From positions 1 through 35,194 of the forward strand of contig CALJEJ010000011.1 of the NCBI GenBank assembly GCA_938074745.1: a DNA stretch of 35,194 nt, in the 5' to 3' direction. Below are positions 10,624 to 20,975 of this stretch, piece by piece (the stretch's first letter is position 1; every line of letters begins with the position of its first letter). Below the pieces are notes generated by a model. It searched no databases, was not told the origin of the DNA, and worked only from the letters and a program-made list of their open reading frames with translations. The stretch comes from an uncultured Endomicrobiia bacterium (GTDB lineage: Bacteria > Elusimicrobiota > Endomicrobiia > DTEH01). Position numbers and translations under genes: made by a program.

Positions 10624-11313
10624 ATGACAACAGTAACTTGTATTATTTTTTTAGGTCCGCCAGGGTCAGGAAAAGGTACTCAGGCTGAAATTATTTCTAA
10701 AAAATTAAAATTAAAACATATTTCTACAGGCGAAATTTTTAGAAAACATATCGCTTCACATACAAGTGTCGGAAAAATGATAAAAAAATATGTTCAAGAA
10801 GGTAAACTTGTGCCAGACGATATTGTGTTTACTGCTGTAAAATCTGTGCTTAGTAAAACAAAACGTTTTTTACTAGACGGGTTCCCACGAAATATCGTAC
10901 AAGCAAAACTTTTAGAACAATATCTAAATAAATTGGCTAAAACTAATTGTTATAAAAAAATCAAAGTTGTTCGTAAGGTTATATATTTTTCTATCACTGA
11001 TAAAGAAGTAATAAAAAGATTAACTTCACGACGAACTTGCCCTAAATGTGGTAAAAATTATAACCTGTATACTTTGAAACCTAAGGAAGATGAACTCTGC
11101 GATATCTGTAAAATAAAACTTACTACTCGTGAAGATGATAAACTTTCTACCGTAAAAAAACGTTTAGAAATATACAAAAAAGATACTAAACCATTAATAA
11201 AATTTTATACACAAAAACAACTAAAATCTGAACCTATATTATACAAAATTGATGCTAATAAACCTGTTGAAAAAGTAACTGACATGATTTATGAACTTCT
11301 TAGGAAAATTTGA
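10624..11313 (+). CDS. adk: Adenylate kinase (zinc LID type)
   Basis: IIFLGPPGSGKGTQAEIISKKL (P-loop), FLLDGFPRNIVQA, RRTCPKCGKNYN...CDICKIKLTTREDD. Confidence 0.97.
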   Translation: MTTVTCIIFLGPPGSGKGTQAEIISKKLKLKHISTGEIFRKHIASHTSVGKMIKKYVQEGKLVPDDIVFTAVKSVLSKTKRFLLDGFPRNIVQAKLLEQYLNKLAKTNCYKKIKVVRKVIYFSITDKEVIKRLTSRRTCPKCGKNYNLYTLKPKEDELCDICKIKLTTREDDKLSTVKKRLEIYKKDTKPLIKFYTQKQLKSEPILYKIDANKPVEKVTDMIYELLRKI

Positions 11314-12175
11314 TTTAAACTTTAACGAAAACAAACAGTTAATAAAACAGTATTCTTCTGAAGAACAATTTATTTTCGAATCAAAATCTGATGCTGAAAT
11401 ACAAACAATTAAAACAGCAGCAGCTATTGTAAGTAAAATAATTCAAAAAGCAAAAAAAAGTATAAAAATAGGAATGAGTACAAAAGAATTAGACGAAATA
11501 ATGTTTGCTGAGATGGAAAAATATAACTGTAAACCTGCATTTTATGGTTACAGGGGTTATCCAGCGAACAGTTGTATCTCTATTAACCACGAACTTGTCC
11601 ACGGTATACCAAAAGAAAATAAAAAAATTTTTTATGACCAAATCGTTTCTATAGATGTAGGAATAGTATTTGAAGGTTTTTATGCAGATGCTGCTACTAC
11701 ATTTTTAATATCAAACAAAAACCAAACTAATACAAATGCTAAAACAAAAGAAATTTTACGTTTGTTAGATGTGACTTACAATTCAATGATCAATGCTTTA
11801 TCTACAATTAAAGCAGGAAATAGAGTAGGAGATATTTCTTACGCAATACAACAATATGTAGAAAAAAATGGTTACAATGTTATCCGTGAGTATGTAGGTC
11901 ATGCAATTGGTCGGTGTTTACATGAAAAACCAGATATACCAAATTTTGGAAAAAAAGCAGAAGGAATGCAACTATACCCGGGAATGGTTCTGTGTATAGA
12001 ACCTATGGTAAGCATGGGGAATTATGAAACAAAAGTTTTAGATGACGGATGGACTGTAGTGATGAAAGACAATTCTTTATGTGCTCATTTTGAACATATG
12101 GTTTTAGTAAACCATTCAGGGATAGAAATTATTACTGACGAAGAAGTAATTAAACCGCAACAAATGTTGCTATGA
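11291..12175 (+). CDS. map: Methionine aminopeptidase type I
   Basis: [74 protein letters not shown]; overlaps adk by 23 nt, so the exact start is uncertain. Confidence 0.95.
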   Translation: MNFLGKFDLNFNENKQLIKQYSSEEQFIFESKSDAEIQTIKTAAAIVSKIIQKAKKSIKIGMSTKELDEIMFAEMEKYNCKPAFYGYRGYPANSCISINHELVHGIPKENKKIFYDQIVSIDVGIVFEGFYADAATTFLISNKNQTNTNAKTKEILRLLDVTYNSMINALSTIKAGNRVGDISYAIQQYVEKNGYNVIREYVGHAIGRCLHEKPDIPNFGKKAEGMQLYPGMVLCIEPMVSMGNYETKVLDDGWTVVMKDNSLCAHFEHMVLVNHSGIEIITDEEVIKPQQMLL

Positions 12176-12426
12176 CAAAACAACGTGATGATAAAATAGT
12201 TGCTACTGGTACAATAGTTGAAGTGTTACCCGCTACTATGTTTAGAGTAAAAATTGACGGTACTAATCATATAGTGTTATCTCATTTATCTGGTAAAATG
12301 CGACTTAATTTTATTAAACTTGTTGTAGGGGATAGGGTTCGGGTTGAAATGTCACCTTATGATTTAACTAAAGCAAGAATTGTTTATAGAATCACGGAGA
12401 AAAAAACACAAAATGAAAATACGTAG
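12172..12426 (+). CDS. infA: Translation initiation factor IF-1
   Basis: [65 protein letters not shown] overlap with map. Confidence 0.96.
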   Translation: MTKQRDDKIVATGTIVEVLPATMFRVKIDGTNHIVLSHLSGKMRLNFIKLVVGDRVRVEMSPYDLTKARIVYRITEKKTQNENT

Positions 12427-12526
12427 TTCAGTAAAAAAAATTTGTAAAAAATGTAAAATTATCCGAAGGAAAAAAATTGTTACTGTAATATGTTCTGACC
12501 CAAGACATAAACAAAGACAAGGTTAA
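12413..12526 (+). CDS. rpmJ: 50S ribosomal protein L36 (C+ form); absent from the supplied ORF track because of size
   Basis: Read directly: [37 protein letters not shown] (37 aa); overlaps the infA 3' end by 14 nt; conserved infA-rpmJ-rpsM order. Confidence 0.96.
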   Translation: MKIRSSVKKICKKCKIIRRKKIVTVICSDPRHKQRQG

Positions 12527-12549
12527 TTTATAACTCTAAAGGAGGCAAT

Positions 12550-12957
12550 ATGGCACGTGTTGCAGGAGTAAATCTCCCAAGTAATAAGAGGATTGATATT
12601 GCTTTAACTTATATTTATGGCATTGGAAGGTCTTTAGCGAAAAAAATTCTTGAAGCTACAGGAATTGACGGTTCTATCCGTGCCAAAGATTTAACAGAAT
12701 CACAAATTGCTACTTTGAACAGTTATATTGAAGAAAATTTTAAAGTTGAAGGAGACTTACGACGAGAAGTACAACAGAATATAAAACGGTTGATAGATAT
12801 CGGTTGTTACCGAGGAATACGACATAGAAAGAATTTACCTGTACATGGACAAAGAACAAGAACTAATGCGAGAACTCGTCGTGGACCAAGAAAAACTGTG
12901 GGAGCAGTTCGTGCTGCTACAAAGAAAACACAACAAAGTAAACAAACTAAAAAATAA
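12550..12957 (+). CDS. rpsM: 30S ribosomal protein S13
   Basis: [56 protein letters not shown] aaaggagg. Confidence 0.98.
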   Translation: MARVAGVNLPSNKRIDIALTYIYGIGRSLAKKILEATGIDGSIRAKDLTESQIATLNSYIEENFKVEGDLRREVQQNIKRLIDIGCYRGIRHRKNLPVHGQRTRTNARTRRGPRKTVGAVRAATKKTQQSKQTKK

Positions 12958-12994
12958 AATTTTTCTTAGCAGCTAATAGATAAGGAGAAATTTT

Positions 12995-13369
12995 ATGGCA
13001 ACGAAAAAGAAAAAAGTTTTGACTGAAAGTGTAGGAAAAGCGTATATTAAAGCTACATTTAATAATACAATTGTAACAATAACAGATTTAAAAGGGAATA
13101 CTATCACCTGGAGTTCTGCAGGAAGTTGTGGGTTCAAAGGAACAAAAAAAGGTACTCCGTTCGCTGCACAAATGGCTGCTCAAACTGCTGCAAAACGTGC
13201 TTGTGAGTTAGGATTAAAATACGTTTCAGTATATGTAAAAGGTCCCGGACCAGGCAGAGAATTAGCAATTCGTGGTTTACAGTCTGCCGGGTTAACAATT
13301 ACTTCTATACGAGATATTACACCTATACCTCATAACGGATGTAGACCAAGAAAACCAAGAAGAGTATAA
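12995..13369 (+). CDS. rpsK: 30S ribosomal protein S11
   Basis: [40 protein letters not shown]...[18 protein letters not shown]. Confidence 0.98.
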   Translation: MATKKKKVLTESVGKAYIKATFNNTIVTITDLKGNTITWSSAGSCGFKGTKKGTPFAAQMAAQTAAKRACELGLKYVSVYVKGPGPGRELAIRGLQSAGLTITSIRDITPIPHNGCRPRKPRRV

Positions 13370-13398
13370 TTATTTAAATTTTTGTATGGAGTAAATAT

Positions 13399-14019
13399 AT
13401 GTCAAGATATACACAAGCAGTTTGTAAATTGTGTAGAAGAGAAAATACAAAACTTATGCTTAAAGGTGAAAAATGTTTTACTCAAAAATGTCCAATAGAA
13501 CGTGGAAGGAATTTCCCTCCAGGTCAACATGGTAAAAAACAAAAAAAACTTTCAGAATATGGGAAACGGTTACGTGAAAAACAAAAATTAAAAAGTATCA
13601 TGGGAATAACAGAAAGACAGTTAAAAAGATATTTTAATATGGCAAGAAAGTTAAAAGGTGTGTTAGGAGAAAACTTGTTACGTTTGTTGGAATTAAGATT
13701 AGATAATGTAGTTTATAGGTTAGGTTTTGCTCCTTCACGTAGAATGGCAAGACAAATTGTATCTCATAAACATATTTTAGTAAACAATAAACCCGTTAAT
13801 ATTCCATCTTATATATTAAAAGTAGGTGATAAAATCCAACTAAAAGATAAAATGAGAGACAACGTACTAGTACAAAAAAGTTTAGAAAAACAATCTTTAC
13901 CCTCTTGGTTAAAATATTACCCAGATATTTATACGGGAGAAATAGTAGCACTTCCTACACGAGAAGAAATGTCTTTTCCAGGTAATGAATCTTTAATTGT
14001 AGAATTTTATTCAAGATAA
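13399..14019 (+). CDS. rpsD: 30S ribosomal protein S4 (Cys-containing C+ form)
   Basis: CKLCRRENTKLMLKGEKCFTQKCPIERGRNFPPGQHG; RLDNVVYRLGFAPSRRMARQIVSHKHILVN. Confidence 0.98.
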   Translation: MSRYTQAVCKLCRRENTKLMLKGEKCFTQKCPIERGRNFPPGQHGKKQKKLSEYGKRLREKQKLKSIMGITERQLKRYFNMARKLKGVLGENLLRLLELRLDNVVYRLGFAPSRRMARQIVSHKHILVNNKPVNIPSYILKVGDKIQLKDKMRDNVLVQKSLEKQSLPSWLKYYPDIYTGEIVALPTREEMSFPGNESLIVEFYSR

Positions 14020-14042
14020 AATTAAAAAAGGAGTAAATTCCT

Positions 14043-15002
14043 ATGGAGAAGTTAGTACTACCAGATAAGTTTGAAATTATCACTCAACAGCAGTCTTATG
14101 GAAAAATTTCAATTTATCCTTTTGAACGAGGGTTTGGCCATACAATAGGAAACTCTCTAAGACGAATATTGTTGTCTTGTTTAGAAGGCGCAGCTATAAC
14201 AAGTTGCAGAATTCCTAATGTTACCCACGAATTTTCTACAATACGTGGGGTAAAAGAAGATGTAATTTATATCCTTATGAATTTAAAAAAAATACGGTTT
14301 AAACTGTATAGTGAAGGGCCAGAAAAAATTTATTTAAAAGTTCACGGGAAAAAAGAAGTTGTCGCTGGAGATTTTGAAACTTCAAGTAATGTTGAAATAG
14401 TAAATAAAGATTTATATATCGCTACATTAGATTCCAACGGAACTTTAGAAATAGAAGCAGAAGTAAACAAAGGACGTGGTTATTCTTTCGCTGAAGATAA
14501 CAAAAAGCCCGGAGCACCTGTTGATACTTTGTATATTGACAGTATTTTTTCCCCGGTTACGAAAGTAAATTACGAAGTAGAAGCAACACGTGTAGGACAG
14601 AGAACTGATTATGACAAACTTATAATGGAAATCTGGACTGACGGTACAATACTGCCAGAAGATAGTTTAACATTGGCAGCTGATATATTAAGAAAATCCT
14701 TAGATATATTTTTTACAAGATCATCTGCTCAACTAAAAATTCCACAAGAACATGTATCAACAGAAGAAATCGCAGAAAAAGAATATTTAAACAAACTGTT
14801 GTTACAACCTATAGAAGTTCTTGAACTATCTACTCGAGCATATAATTGTCTTAAAGAAGCAAAAATTGACACAATAGGTATGCTAGTTTCAAAAACAGAA
14901 GAAGAACTTAAAATGATTCGCAGTTTAGGCGAAAAGTCGTTACAGGAAATAAAGTCAAAACTTAAAGCACAAAATTTATCTTTGGGGATGAAACTACAAT
15001 GA
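14043..15002 (+). CDS. rpoA: DNA-directed RNA polymerase subunit alpha
   Basis: FERGFGHTIGNSLRRILLSCLEGAAIT; C-terminal alphaCTD LSTRAYNCLKEAKIDTIGMLVSKTEEELKMIRSLGEKSLQEIK. Confidence 0.98.
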   Translation: MEKLVLPDKFEIITQQQSYGKISIYPFERGFGHTIGNSLRRILLSCLEGAAITSCRIPNVTHEFSTIRGVKEDVIYILMNLKKIRFKLYSEGPEKIYLKVHGKKEVVAGDFETSSNVEIVNKDLYIATLDSNGTLEIEAEVNKGRGYSFAEDNKKPGAPVDTLYIDSIFSPVTKVNYEVEATRVGQRTDYDKLIMEIWTDGTILPEDSLTLAADILRKSLDIFFTRSSAQLKIPQEHVSTEEIAEKEYLNKLLLQPIEVLELSTRAYNCLKEAKIDTIGMLVSKTEEELKMIRSLGEKSLQEIKSKLKAQNLSLGMKLQ

Positions 15003-15361
15003 TAAAAAATCTTTCAAGACGGAAACTTAACAGACCATCTTCACATAGAATTGCATTACTAAGAAATCTGGCCACTAATCTTGTAAAACACGAATCTATA
15101 ACAACTACTGTGGCTAAAGCTAAAGAACTACGTTGGTATATTGACCGGCTAATCACAAAAGTAAAAAAAGCTTCTTTACAATTAAATAAATATAGAATTG
15201 CAAAGAAATATTTGACAACTAAAGATGCAGTACAGAAATTTGTAAAAATAATTGTTCCACGGTATTCACAAGAAGGATATACCTGCGGATATACGAAAAT
15301 GGCTAGGTTGAATAACCGTAAAGGTGATAACGCAGAAATGGCAATTATAAAGTTTAAATAA
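14999..15361 (+). CDS. rplQ: 50S ribosomal protein L17
   Basis: RKLNRPSSHRIALLRNLATNLVKHESITTTVAKAKELR; ATGA overlap with rpoA. Confidence 0.97.
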   Translation: MIKNLSRRKLNRPSSHRIALLRNLATNLVKHESITTTVAKAKELRWYIDRLITKVKKASLQLNKYRIAKKYLTTKDAVQKFVKIIVPRYSQEGYTCGYTKMARLNNRKGDNAEMAIIKFK

Positions 15362-15373
15362 GGGAGAGTTGGT

Positions 15374-16399
15374 ATGTTTAACTTTTTATTCAAATTATTT
15401 TCAAATGATATGGGGATGGACTTAGGTACTGCGACAGTGTTAGTATATGTCCAAGGACAAGGGATTGTTCTATGTGAACCTTCAGTAGTTGCCGTAGATA
15501 AAGAAACAAAAGAAATACTGGCTATCGGTAACGAAGCAAAACGTATGTTAGGTAAAACACCTGGTAATATTGTGGCTATAAGACCATTGCGAAACGGTGT
15601 AATCGCTGACTTTGAAATTACTGAAAAAATGATCCGTTATTTTATTCAGAAAGTACATAATAAGAAAACATTGTTGCATCCAAGAATTGTCATTGGAGTT
15701 CCTTCAGGAATTACCGAAGTTGAACGACGAGCTGTACGTGAATCTGCTATACAAGCAGGAGCAAGAGAAATTTATCTAATAGAAGAACCTATGGCTGCAG
15801 CAATAGGTGCTGGAATTGAAATACATCAACCACAAGGAAATATGATTGTTGACATTGGCGGAGGGACTACTGAAGTCGGGGTTATTTCATTAGGTGGTAT
15901 GGTGGTAAGTAAATCTATTGATATCGCAGGAGACGAACTTGACGAAGCAATAATACAATATTTCCGCAGAAAATATAATTTGTTTATAGGAGAAAACACT
16001 GCTGAAGAGATAAAAATTAAGATAGGTTCTGTGTTCCCTTTAGAGGAAGAACTTTCTTTAGAAGTAAAAGGTAGAGACCAGGTCTCTGGGTTACCTAAAA
16101 CTATTACAGTAACTTCTGAAGAGGTGAGAGCTGCTCTTATGGAACCTGTAAGTTCAATTATAGGATTAATCAAAGATGCACTAGAGAACACGCCAGCTGA
16201 AATTTCAGCAGACCTTGTAGAAACAGGTATCACATTAGCAGGTGGTGGAGCGTTATTGCGTGGAATAGATAAACTTATAAATAAAGAAACTGGCTTGCCA
16301 GTAAGAATTGCAGATGACCCGATAACTTGTGTAGTACGGGGGACAGGAAAATATCTTGAAGAACTCGATAGAATAAAAAGAAAGAAAACTTTTATTTAG
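15374..16399 (+). CDS. mreB: Rod shape-determining actin homolog MreB
   Basis: [73 protein letters not shown]. Confidence 0.97.
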   Translation: MFNFLFKLFSNDMGMDLGTATVLVYVQGQGIVLCEPSVVAVDKETKEILAIGNEAKRMLGKTPGNIVAIRPLRNGVIADFEITEKMIRYFIQKVHNKKTLLHPRIVIGVPSGITEVERRAVRESAIQAGAREIYLIEEPMAAAIGAGIEIHQPQGNMIVDIGGGTTEVGVISLGGMVVSKSIDIAGDELDEAIIQYFRRKYNLFIGENTAEEIKIKIGSVFPLEEELSLEVKGRDQVSGLPKTITVTSEEVRAALMEPVSSIIGLIKDALENTPAEISADLVETGITLAGGGALLRGIDKLINKETGLPVRIADDPITCVVRGTGKYLEELDRIKRKKTFI

Positions 16400-16402
16400 T
16401 AG

Positions 16403-17242
16403 ATGACATTAAAAGAATTTCTGCTTAAGCATAGACCCACCGTTCTATTTATAGTATTTTCTATTTTAAACATTATTTTTCTTACCTCAGGTTTAACTTC
16501 GTATCTAAGAACTGTTCGTTCTTTTTTTATATATTTTTTTTCTTTTGGATATATCCCTGCAAATAAAGTTGTTAATTATCCAGTTGAAGTATACAACAGA
16601 TTTTTAAAACTAATATATATAACAGAAGAAAATCGTAAGTTACTACAACAAGTCAAAAAACTTCTTTTATACAAACTTAAATATGAACAGTTGTACCAAA
16701 CCTATTCACGGTTGATGGAAATAACAAACGTAAAAAATATCCTGCCAGAATTTAGTTTAATAGATTGTAAAATTTTAGTTAGAGAATATTTTCATTGGTA
16801 TAATTATTTAGTGATATTAGGTGGTAAACAAGATGGTATTGAAGAAGACCTGCCAGTAGTAGTTGTTGCTAACAAAAAACTTTTTTTAATAGGACGCATC
16901 TGGACTGTTTCTGAAAAAACTTCTAAAGTATTGTTAATAACTGACCCGTTAAGTGGTATCCCTGTAAAAGTAAAAGATAAACCTATCCAAGGGATTGTAT
17001 TAGGAGAAGCTACACCATACCTTGTTATGGAATACATTTTACCTGAGGATGATATAAAAATTGGGGATGTAATTGTCACAAGTGGCCTTATTAACAATAT
17101 CCCAGAAAATATAGAAATAGGAACTGTAACAAACATCACCGCATCTTCTACAACAGGTTTTAAAAAGGCTATAGTTAAGTTGAACTATAATATCAACAAT
17201 TTAGATTATGTAAGTGTATTAAAAAAATATAATCAAAGATGA
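16403..17242 (+). CDS. mreC: Rod shape-determining protein MreC
   Basis: N-terminal TM, coiled-coil-like region, VTSGLINNIPENIEIGTVTNI; position between mreB and mreD. Confidence 0.93.
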   Translation: MTLKEFLLKHRPTVLFIVFSILNIIFLTSGLTSYLRTVRSFFIYFFSFGYIPANKVVNYPVEVYNRFLKLIYITEENRKLLQQVKKLLLYKLKYEQLYQTYSRLMEITNVKNILPEFSLIDCKILVREYFHWYNYLVILGGKQDGIEEDLPVVVVANKKLFLIGRIWTVSEKTSKVLLITDPLSGIPVKVKDKPIQGIVLGEATPYLVMEYILPEDDIKIGDVIVTSGLINNIPENIEIGTVTNITASSTTGFKKAIVKLNYNINNLDYVSVLKKYNQR

Positions 17243-17718
17243 AAAAATTTTTAGCTATTATAACTACTTTGTTTTTACTAATTTTGACAGATATTATACT
17301 CTCAAAATATTTTGGTTTTTTAAAAATAAAACCTAATATCTGGCTGATACACATAGTATACCTTGCACTTTTTGTAGGACATACAGAATCAACTGTTGTA
17401 GGATTTTTATCTGGTATGATAATAGATATTCTGCATTTAACCATTTTTGGATTAAACACTTTTGCACTTATGTGTTTAGGATATTTTTGTGGTTGGGTAT
17501 ATAAGAGAGTTGATGAAAGTTTGTTTAAAGTAAAAATTATTTTTTTGTTTTTAAGTTCAATTTTATTTTTGTTATTGCAAATAATTATATCAAAAATATT
17601 TTCTATCCCTCACAGTGTTCCTTTGGGTATACTTTTAACTCCATTTGTAGATACTATAATAGGATATTTTTTTATCATATTTTTTATTTGGTATTACCGC
17701 AACTGGAAGATAATATAA
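17239..17718 (+). CDS. mreD: Rod shape-determining protein MreD
   Basis: Small multi-TM ORF; FVGHTESTVVGFLSGMIIDILHLTIFGLNTFALMCLGYF; ATGA overlap with mreC. Confidence 0.9.
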   Translation: MKKFLAIITTLFLLILTDIILSKYFGFLKIKPNIWLIHIVYLALFVGHTESTVVGFLSGMIIDILHLTIFGLNTFALMCLGYFCGWVYKRVDESLFKVKIIFLFLSSILFLLLQIIISKIFSIPHSVPLGILLTPFVDTIIGYFFIIFFIWYYRNWKII

Positions 17719-17721
17719 TTT

Positions 17722-19515
17722 ATGGAATGGGAAAACTCTTCTTATATTATTAAACACAGAGCAGAAAAAGTATTTTCTATTGCTAGATATGTATTTCTTA
17801 TTCCCGTAGGATTTATTTTAATTTTGTTAATTTGTTTTCAAATTTTTTTAGGACAATATTTCTATAATTTGGCTGAACAGAACAGGTCTCGGATGTTTAT
17901 AACTTTTGCTCCAAGAGGAGCTATTTATGACTGTAACAATGTCTTGCTAACTGATAACCGTCCTTGGATTAGAGTGTTTTATTATCCTTTTGAAGAAAAC
18001 AAAATGGAATCAGTACAGACAATATTAGACGTGTTGCCTGAAAGTAAGAAAAAACTGTTCTATGGAATAAAAACTCAACGTATCGTCTCTTTAAGTGAAG
18101 ATCTTTCTCGGGATAAATTGTTTAAATTATTATCACTTCGGCATCGTCTTTCTGGAATATTAGTTACTACAGAATTTCGTCGTCGGTATTTGTATAACGA
18201 AACTTTTGCACATTTGATAGGTTACATTGGCGAGTTAACATATAATGAATATTTGTCATTGAAATCTTTAGGATATAAATATACAGATTTTGTAGGTAAA
18301 GCAGGTGTAGAAAAAGTTTATGAAAGTTATCTCAGAGGAACACATGGCGCACTGGTTATGGAAGTTGACGCGTATGGAAATCCTACACGGTTGATAAAAA
18401 AAATTCCACCTCTACCAGGATATAATATACAGTTAACTGTAGATGCTGAATTACAAAAAGTAGCAAGGCAGGCGCTTGCCGCTACAGGAAAAAATGGTGC
18501 CATAGTAGGTATAGATCCAAGAAACGGTGCTGTCCGTATTCTTGTCTCGTACAAAGATTTTGACCCTAATATGTTTATTTCATTGTCTTCCGACAGAAAA
18601 ACTTTTTTAACAGATAAAAATTTACCTTTGTTAAACAGATGTCTACAAGGTATGTATCCACCAGGTTCTGTATTTAAACCTTTAATAGCAATTGCTGCAT
18701 TAAATGAAAATTATATAACACCTACATCGTTTAATGTTTATTGCAAAGGAGAATTTGTATTAGGTAACAAAATCTTCAAATGTTGGGAAAAAAAAGGACA
18801 CGGATATATGAATCTACATAATGCTATGCGTCTTTCTTGCGATGTATATTTTTACAACTTAGCATTAAAACTTGGAATTGATAATATAGAAAAATATTCA
18901 AAAATGTTTGGTTTTGGAACCAAAACTGGAATTGATTTGCCTTATGAACAGCCCGGAGTTTGTCCATCAAAAAAATGGAAGTTGGAAAAACTAAAAACAG
19001 CATGGGTTGACGGTGATACTGTAAATGTAGGTATTGGTCAAGGATATATTACTGTAACACCATTACAATTAGCAGTTTTTACTTCAGCAATTGCAAACCG
19101 TGGAATAATTTATCAACCTTATACAATAGAAAAAATTATAGATTTAAAAGGGAATGTTATCTACAAACCCGATATTGTTAAAAAAAATGTTCTAAAAATA
19201 CGAGAAGATGTGTGGAATATTATAGAAGAATCTATGATTTCCGTAGTAAACTCTGGTACAGGTTATGCCGCACATATACCCAACATAACATTAGCAGGAA
19301 AGACCGGTACTGCACAAAATCCGCACGGTACTGACCATGCATTGTTTATATGTTACGGACCAATAAAAAAAGGTGAAATACCTCCATTAGCTATAGCAAT
19401 AGTAGTAGAACATGGTGGTAAGGGAGGAGCTGTTGCTGCACCTATTGCAAAAAAAATTTTTTCTGCATTTATAGGTAAAAATAATTCACGGGACACTGCA
19501 TCTGTATGGAATTAA
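17722..19515 (+). CDS. mrdA: Peptidoglycan D,D-transpeptidase PBP2 (MrdA)
   Basis: N-terminal TM; RGAIYDCNNVLLTDN; YPPGSVFKPLIA (SxxK), SCDVYFYNLALKLG, AGKTGTAQNPHG (KTG); paired with rodA. Confidence 0.96.
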   Translation: MEWENSSYIIKHRAEKVFSIARYVFLIPVGFILILLICFQIFLGQYFYNLAEQNRSRMFITFAPRGAIYDCNNVLLTDNRPWIRVFYYPFEENKMESVQTILDVLPESKKKLFYGIKTQRIVSLSEDLSRDKLFKLLSLRHRLSGILVTTEFRRRYLYNETFAHLIGYIGELTYNEYLSLKSLGYKYTDFVGKAGVEKVYESYLRGTHGALVMEVDAYGNPTRLIKKIPPLPGYNIQLTVDAELQKVARQALAATGKNGAIVGIDPRNGAVRILVSYKDFDPNMFISLSSDRKTFLTDKNLPLLNRCLQGMYPPGSVFKPLIAIAALNENYITPTSFNVYCKGEFVLGNKIFKCWEKKGHGYMNLHNAMRLSCDVYFYNLALKLGIDNIEKYSKMFGFGTKTGIDLPYEQPGVCPSKKWKLEKLKTAWVDGDTVNVGIGQGYITVTPLQLAVFTSAIANRGIIYQPYTIEKIIDLKGNVIYKPDIVKKNVLKIREDVWNIIEESMISVVNSGTGYAAHIPNITLAGKTGTAQNPHGTDHALFICYGPIKKGEIPPLAIAIVVEHGGKGGAVAAPIAKKIFSAFIGKNNSRDTASVWN

Positions 19516-20876
19516 CCGAAATAAAACTAAGAGTGGTTAAAGAAGAAAGTTTGTTTAGAAAAATAGTTTATAGAACTAACTGGAAATTAATAGTTACTAC
19601 AGTATGTTTAACAATCTTAGGATTTATAATGATCTATTCTTCTACTATTAATACTGGCAAATCGTTAATGTTTTTATCAAAACAATCTATCGCATGGATA
19701 ATAGGAATTATTTTAATGATTTTGTTTAGTATAATTAATTACCAAATTTTTCAAACATACTATATGTTCACATACATAACCGCTGTAGTAATGTTAATTA
19801 TAGTTTTAATTTTAGGCACGCCGTTTAGAGGAACCCGTGCATGGATTGATTTAAAACTTTTTTCATTTCAACCATCAGAGATCGTCAAAATTTTATTTTT
19901 ACTTTCACTATCTGGATATTTAGACAAAGATTGGACAACTAATGAAAAAATAACAAAATTTTTAATTTCAATGTTAATGCTAGGGATAATTTTAATTTTA
20001 ATTCTTCTTGAACCTGATATCTCTGCTGCAGTTGTGTATTTCCCGGTAACTCTGAGTATATTTTATCTCGCTGGTATAAAAAAGAATTTGTTAATTTCTT
20101 TATTTATATACATAATCCTTACAGGAACACTTTTTATTCTTAAAACATTACTATCTTTAAGTAATTTGTCTCTACTACCAAAATGGTTAAATTGGATTTA
20201 TTTATGTTTACTCGGGAAAGGAAAAGAAATATTTATCTTGGCGGTTACTGTTACAATAACATTTGCATTTATATGGTGGATATTATATAATCTGAAATTC
20301 AATATTTTATTAAACCATTTAATATTGGGTATTTTAATAATAAATTTAAGTTTATTTTCTGTAGTAGCAAGCGCTAAATTTATTAAACCGTACCAACAAA
20401 AACGTTTTATTGCATTTATAAATCCTAACTTGGACCCAACTGACGCAGGATATCAGGTTATACAAACACGTATTGCAATTGGCAGCGGGAAAATTTTAGG
20501 AAAAGGATTGTTTAAAGGAACACAAACACAGTTAGGGTTTGTCCCTGAAAAACATACCGATTTTATATTTTCTTTAATTGCTGAAGAACTGGGGTTCATA
20601 GGTTCATTGATTGTAATAATATTATACTTTTTTATTATACTGGAAGGGATTAATATAATGACAACATCCCGAGATACTTATGGAAGTTTAGTTGCCTGTG
20701 GAATAACTTCAATGTTTGTATTTTATTTCTTTTTTAATATTGGGATGTGCTTAGGTATATTGCCTGTAATAGGTATACCTTTACCTTTTCTTTCCTACGG
20801 CGGGTCAAACTTAGTCTCATCGTTTATTTCTGTAGGAATATTAAATTCTATTCATCTTAGAAAATTTACTTACTGA
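19506..20876 (+). CDS. rodA: SEDS peptidoglycan polymerase RodA
   Basis: Multi-TM; GTRAWIDLKLFSFQPSEIVKI, DAGYQVIQTRIAIGSGKILGKGLFKGTQTQLGFVPEKHTDFIFSLIAEELGFIG, PLPFLSYGGSNL. Confidence 0.96.
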   Translation: MELTEIKLRVVKEESLFRKIVYRTNWKLIVTTVCLTILGFIMIYSSTINTGKSLMFLSKQSIAWIIGIILMILFSIINYQIFQTYYMFTYITAVVMLIIVLILGTPFRGTRAWIDLKLFSFQPSEIVKILFLLSLSGYLDKDWTTNEKITKFLISMLMLGIILILILLEPDISAAVVYFPVTLSIFYLAGIKKNLLISLFIYIILTGTLFILKTLLSLSNLSLLPKWLNWIYLCLLGKGKEIFILAVTVTITFAFIWWILYNLKFNILLNHLILGILIINLSLFSVVASAKFIKPYQQKRFIAFINPNLDPTDAGYQVIQTRIAIGSGKILGKGLFKGTQTQLGFVPEKHTDFIFSLIAEELGFIGSLIVIILYFFIILEGINIMTTSRDTYGSLVACGITSMFVFYFFFNIGMCLGILPVIGIPLPFLSYGGSNLVSSFISVGILNSIHLRKFTY

Positions 20877-20896
20877 AAAGAACATTTAATTCTGAA

Positions 20897-20968
20897 TGCC
20901 GAGGGAGAGAATCGAACTCCCGACGCTCGGTTTTTCAGACCGACGCTCTACCACTGAGCTACCTCGGC
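20897..20968 (-). tRNA. tRNA-Phe (anticodon GAA)
   Basis: Reverse complement folds as a cloverleaf: GCCGAGG/CCTCGGC acceptor, D-arm GCTCAGTGGTAGAGC, anticodon loop CTGAAAA, T-arm CGGGAGTTCGATTCTCTC region, discriminator A; no encoded CCA. Confidence 0.95.
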
Positions 20969-20975
20969 ACTGTTA

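Noticed and set aside
14962-15393. 143-aa minus-strand ORF
   Set aside because: Antisense to rplQ and the rplQ-mreB junction; no recognisable family.
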